From positions 1 to 64,000 of the forward strand of contig NZ_AUJE01000007.1 in NCBI RefSeq assembly GCF_000424065.1: a DNA stretch of 64,000 nucleotides, given 5' to 3'. The notes beneath the pieces were generated by a model. The model had not been told where the DNA came from, did not search any database, and worked only from the letters and a program-made list of their open reading frames with translations. Both the position numbers and the translations under genes were made by a program. This DNA is from Selenomonas ruminantium subsp. ruminantium ATCC 12561 (GTDB lineage Bacteria > Bacillota > Negativicutes > Selenomonadales > Selenomonadaceae). Shown piece after piece: positions 60,742 to 64,000 of the stretch (the first letter of the stretch is position 1; the number at the start of each line of letters is the position of its first letter).

Positions 60742-61569
60742 ATGGAAGTCATTTTAGCAGATTATCTTGGCTTTTGTTACGGCGTAAAACGGGCTGTAAC
60801 CATTGCACAGGAGAATGCTTCCGCTGATGGCACTTCTTCAACATTAGGACCGATTATCCATAATCCCCAAGTGGTGGAACGCTTGAAAACTCAGGGCGTT
60901 GGCACGGTAGATGCGTTAGCAGAGATGGATAAGGGTACTGTGATTATCCGCTCCCATGGTGTGGGGCCGGAAATTTATGAAGAAGCAGAGCGCCGTGGCT
61001 TGAACTTGGTGGATGCGACTTGTCCCCATGTGAAAAAAGCACAGCTTTCGGCTAAAAAATTGGCAGATAGTAGTTGCAAGGTGGTCATCGTCGGTGAAAA
61101 GAAGCATCCTGAAGTGCACAGTATTTTTGAATGGTCGGGAGGAAAGGCCGTAGTAGTTGAAACAGAGGAAGAGGCAGAAGCCTTGGATTCTTGTGCAAAG
61201 TTAGGTGTTGTTTGCCAGACAACATTTTCCGGAGACAAATTCAAAAGTATTGTAACGCGTTTGTTGGATAAATCCAGAGATGTTCACATACAGCGAACCA
61301 TTTGTACAGCTACAGATCAGCGCCAAAAAGCAGCTTTAGAGCTTGCAGCCAAGGTTGATATGATGTTGGTTATTGGTGGCAAGAACAGTGCAAATACGAC
61401 AAGGCTTGCTCAGATTTGTGCAGAAAAATGCTTAACTTACCATATCGAAACAGCAGAAGAACTGCAGGACGAGTGGTTTGATAAAATTGAAAAAATTGGT
61501 ATTACAGCGGGTGCTTCAACACCTGACTGGATTATCAAGGAGGTATATAAAAAGTGTCAGAACAGATGA
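60742..61569 (+). CDS. ispH: 4-hydroxy-3-methylbut-2-enyl diphosphate reductase
   Basis: IspH catalyses the last step of the non-mevalonate pathway, giving IPP and DMAPP. The 275-residue protein has the three iron-sulphur cysteines in GFCYGVKRA (Cys12), DATCPHVKK and RTICTATDQRQ, plus IRSHGVGPE and GEKKHPEV. Length is normal. Its DNA looks more A+T-rich, with more AAA, GAA, ACA and TCA codons, than its neighbours. It overlaps rpsA by 16 bases but is not fused to it, unlike the IspH-S1 fusions of some Clostridia. Confidence 0.95.
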   Translation: MEVILADYLGFCYGVKRAVTIAQENASADGTSSTLGPIIHNPQVVERLKTQGVGTVDALAEMDKGTVIIRSHGVGPEIYEEAERRGLNLVDATCPHVKKAQLSAKKLADSSCKVVIVGEKKHPEVHSIFEWSGGKAVVVETEEEAEALDSCAKLGVVCQTTFSGDKFKSIVTRLLDKSRDVHIQRTICTATDQRQKAALELAAKVDMMLVIGGKNSANTTRLAQICAEKCLTYHIETAEELQDEWFDKIEKIGITAGASTPDWIIKEVYKKCQNR

Positions 61570-62615
61570 ATATGGAAGAACTCTTAGCAAGCGAGGAGGC
61601 AATGCCGAATATCGAGGAACGTACCGTGGTTACGGGCGAAGTTATTCAGGTTTCCCGCGATGAAGCTTATGTTGATATCGGATACAAGCAGGAAATTGCT
61701 ATTCCGAAGCGCGAGCTGGCTTATCCGGCTCCGGAGTCCGCTGAGGACGTAGTAAAAGTTGGCGACAAAATCGATGTTTACATCGTTTCCCTGGGCGGCG
61801 ACAACGGTGGCATTCTTTCCAAGGTTAAGGCTGACCGCATGGTTGCCTGGAAGGAAATGGAAGCCATCATGGAACGTGGCGAAACGGTACAGGCTACCAT
61901 CAATCAGGTAGTTAAGGGCGGTCTCGTAGCTTCCGTAAATGGTCTCCGTGGCTTTATCCCGGCTTCCCAGATGGAACTGCATTTCGTAAAAGATCTGTCC
62001 GTATATGCTGGTCAGACGGTTGAATGCGAAATCATCGAAATCGATGTACACAAGCAGCGTCTGGTTCTTTCCCGCCGTAAGCTCCTCGAAGCTGCTCGCG
62101 CTGAGAAAGAAGATGAAGTATTCTCCACGCTGCAGGCTGATACCGTTGTTCGCGGTACGGTTAAGCGTATCGTTGATTACGGTGCATTCATTGACATCGG
62201 CGGCGTAGATGGTCTGGCTCATATCTCTGATTTGGCTTGGAACCGCGTGAAGCATCCGTCTGATGTTCTCGAAGTTGGTCAGGAACTGGATGTATACGTT
62301 AAGAGCATCGACCAGGATGCAAAGCGCATTTCCCTGTCCGTAAAAGACACCATGCGTGATCCCTGGCTCGACAATGCTGAAAAGTATGCTGAAGGCGACA
62401 TCATCGAAGGCAAAATCATCAAGCTGACGGACTTCGGTGCTTTCATGGAAATCGAGCCGGGCTTCGATGGCCTGATTCCGATGGGTGAACTTGCTGAAAA
62501 GCGCATTGAACGTGCTGATGAAGCTGTTCATGTTGGCGATGAAGTTAAGGTTAAGGTTCTGCGCATCGACACGAAGCGTAAACGCATTTCGCTGTCCATC
62601 ACGAAAGCTAACTAA
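61554..62615 (+). CDS. rpsA: S1 RNA-binding domain protein, 30S ribosomal protein S1-like
   Basis: A 353-residue protein with four S1 domains (about 20-90, 107-170, 190-258 and 277-345), for example GEVIQVSRDEAYVDIGYKQE and GTVKRIVDYGAFIDIGGVDG. It is the short Firmicutes-type S1 homologue, lacking the six domains of E. coli S1, and may assist translation of some mRNAs. The start is a GTG at 61554, ten bases after AAGGAGG and inside ispH; ATGs at 61566 and 61572 are alternatives but too far from the site. Confidence 0.92.
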   Translation: MSEQMNMEELLASEEAMPNIEERTVVTGEVIQVSRDEAYVDIGYKQEIAIPKRELAYPAPESAEDVVKVGDKIDVYIVSLGGDNGGILSKVKADRMVAWKEMEAIMERGETVQATINQVVKGGLVASVNGLRGFIPASQMELHFVKDLSVYAGQTVECEIIEIDVHKQRLVLSRRKLLEAARAEKEDEVFSTLQADTVVRGTVKRIVDYGAFIDIGGVDGLAHISDLAWNRVKHPSDVLEVGQELDVYVKSIDQDAKRISLSVKDTMRDPWLDNAEKYAEGDIIEGKIIKLTDFGAFMEIEPGFDGLIPMGELAEKRIERADEAVHVGDEVKVKVLRIDTKRKRISLSITKAN

Positions 62616-62647
62616 TAGCTTCGCTAAATAAACAGAATAAACTCAGG

Positions 62648-62677
62648 GGAGTGATGTTTTCCATCACTCCTTTGTTT
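62648..62677 (+). terminator. Terminator of rpsA
   Basis: GGAGTGATG pairs with CATCACTCC around TTTTC, followed by TTTGTTT. Confidence 0.85.
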
Positions 62678-62706
62678 AATTAGAACTAGAATGAAAGAGA
62701 AAATAT

Positions 62707-64000
62707 ATGAGTAAGGAATACGCTGGGATTATATCCAGAGTAAATGAGGGAAGTCTGGCTGAGGAACTGGAGCTGGTTCCCGGTGATAAAATCATCGCCA
62801 TCAACGAGCAGCCCCTGCGGGATATCATTGATGTAAGCTTTGCCATGGCTGATGAAGAAATCGACCTGACGGTTGAACATGCCGATGGTGAGCGGGAAAT
62901 CATTTCCTTTGACAAGGATTTTGATGAAGAACTGGGCGTGGAATTTGAGTCGGCAGTATTTGACGGCATCCGCAAATGTGCCAACAACTGCTATTTCTGC
63001 TTTGTCAATATGATTGCCCCGGATATGCGGGACAGTCTGTCGATAAAAGATGATGATTATCGCCTGTCCTTCCTCTATGGCAACTTTGTGACCATGACCA
63101 ATATGGGACCGGCGGACTTCAAGCGTATCGAGCAGTTTCACCTGTCGCCGCTCTATGTGTCGGTGCAGTGCATGAATCCGGAACTAAGGGCGCAGATGTT
63201 GCGCTGCAAGGGGGCGGCGCGGATTACTGAACAGCTTGAAAATCTCGAAAAAGCTGGTGCTGAATACCATACGCAGATTGTGCTCTGTGCGGGTCTCAAC
63301 GACGGCGAGGAATTAGAGCGCTCCATCCGTGAAATCGCCGCCCGCCGTCCCCATGCATTGTCCATGGCTATTGTGCCTGTGGGCATCACGAAGTATCGTA
63401 CAGACCCCTATCCCTTGCAGCAGTTTGACCGCGAAGGTGCCGCGAGAGTCATTGATATGGTGGAGAAGTGGCAGAAGAAGTTCCAGCAGGAGGAAGGGCG
63501 CACGTTCCTTTACTTAGGGGATGAATTCTACTTTCTGGCTGGCCGCGAAGTGCCGCCAACTGAATTCTATGACGGCTTCCCGCAGCTCGATAACGGCATT
63601 GGCCTGACCCGCAGCTTTATCAATGACTGGAATCTGACAAATCAAAATTCTGACCGGTCAAATGGCTATGACGAGCCCTTTGTGATTGATGTGGTGACGG
63701 GAACCGCCGTAGCACCGGTAATGGAACAACTGGCGAAATCCTTGCAGGTCAAAAATCTGCAGGTGCGGATTGTGCCGGTAGAGAACAAACATTTTGGTTC
63801 AACGGTCAATGTATCGGGGCTGTTGACCGCAAAGGATATTATTGATACGCTGCGGTCTATGCCAGAGGCGGATAAGCGGCAGGCATTGATTATTCCCGAA
63901 CCGGCGCTTAGAGCTGGGGAAGATATCTTTCTTGACGATATGACCCTGCAGGAATTTGCCGCGCATTTCCCGAATATCCGCGTAGAGCCGGTGCAGGGCG
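62707..64000 (+). CDS. DUF512 radical-SAM-like protein, cut by the window end
   Basis: The first 431 residues of a protein of the DUF512 family. It begins with a PDZ-like domain (about 1-70, IISRVNEGSLAEELELVPGD), followed by a radical-SAM-like core with a CX3CX2C cluster in KCANNCYFCF (about 95-104), DDYRLSFLYGNFVTMTN, and a C-terminal DUF512 domain including VTGTAVAPVM. The frame is still open at the last base. The family often lies before der and after rpsA; its function is not established. The region around residues 310-320 (WNLTNQNSDRSNGYD) contains palindrome copies and looks like an inserted loop. Confidence 0.9.
   Translation, partial: MSKEYAGIISRVNEGSLAEELELVPGDKIIAINEQPLRDIIDVSFAMADEEIDLTVEHADGEREIISFDKDFDEELGVEFESAVFDGIRKCANNCYFCFVNMIAPDMRDSLSIKDDDYRLSFLYGNFVTMTNMGPADFKRIEQFHLSPLYVSVQCMNPELRAQMLRCKGAARITEQLENLEKAGAEYHTQIVLCAGLNDGEELERSIREIAARRPHALSMAIVPVGITKYRTDPYPLQQFDREGAARVIDMVEKWQKKFQQEEGRTFLYLGDEFYFLAGREVPPTEFYDGFPQLDNGIGLTRSFINDWNLTNQNSDRSNGYDEPFVIDVVTGTAVAPVMEQLAKSLQVKNLQVRIVPVENKHFGSTVNVSGLLTAKDIIDTLRSMPEADKRQALIIPEPALRAGEDIFLDDMTLQEFAAHFPNIRVEPVQG
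63634..63661. repeat. Pair of YTGACNNGTCAR palindromes inside the DUF512 gene
   Basis: CTGACAAATCAA (63634-63645, one mismatch) and the exact CTGACCGGTCAA (63650-63661), separated by four bases. Confidence 0.75.

Overview
The window looks like chromosome of a Gram-negative-walled Firmicute of the class Negativicutes, most likely a Selenomonas-like organism. This is inferred from Firmicutes-type gene order (PIN/TRAM-ispD-ispF-cysS-mrnC-rlmB-sigH; rimP-nusA-rnpM-L7Ae-infB-rbfA-nrnA-truB-ribF; ctsR-mcsA-mcsB-clpC-radA; ispH-rpsA-DUF512) combined with a balanced base composition and a SAM-I riboswitch before metK. Every gene I can support lies on the + strand, so the window is probably one arm of the replichore read with the fork. 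I see no insertion sequence, prophage, CRISPR array or rRNA; there is one tRNA-Lys.

Layout. 1-7.9 kb: carD, a PIN/TRAM membrane protein, two isoprenoid genes (ispD, ispF), cysS, mrnC, thyX, rlmB and sigH. 7.9-10.6 kb: a molybdate transporter (modABC) behind a probable molybdenum-cofactor riboswitch. 10.6-19.2 kb: class A penicillin-binding protein, tyrS, a coiled-coil membrane protein, udk, a sodium symporter, and a membrane EAL-domain protein whose ribosome site is buried in a hairpin. 19.2-27.2 kb: the nusA-infB operon continuing to ribF. 27.3-30.2 kb: an unusual three-gene set (degenerate condensation domain plus cyclic-nucleotide-binding-like domain; STAS protein; HATPase-like protein). 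30.2-38.3 kb: SAM riboswitch-metK, a small unknown, hisF-hisIE, rnjA, hup, and an EF-G paralogue. 38.3-44.8 kb: an RsiV-like secreted protein, the FMN riboswitch and ribD-ribE-ribBA-ribH, a phosphodiesterase and hslO. 44.8-50.7 kb: LuxR regulator, tRNA-Lys, an unknown, a nucleoid-associated protein, hflX with an N-terminal JAMM-like domain, and a methionine-gamma-lyase-family enzyme. 50.7-54.4 kb: a GlcNAc-directed pair (membrane acyltransferase, GH84 enzyme) and an orphan metal-binding lipoprotein. 54.4-60.6 kb: ctsR-mcsA-mcsB-clpC, a 44-residue membrane microprotein, and radA. 60.6 kb to the end: ispH, rpsA and a truncated DUF512 radical-SAM-like gene.

The signal I find most interesting is not a gene. 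A 12-bp palindrome, YTGACNNGTCAR, occurs 17 times with an exact core where about one is expected by chance. Seven copies form the stems of four transcription terminators, and ten lie inside reading frames, often in pairs in poorly conserved loops. This terminator-plus-coding distribution is what DNA uptake sequences show in other bacteria, but the function here is unknown.

Regulation visible in the sequence: sigma-A-type promoters before most transcription units, three riboswitch-type leaders, CtsR-like heptads before ctsR, and two places where the -35 element of a promoter lies inside the terminator hairpin of the gene upstream (sigH/modA and hslO/luxR).
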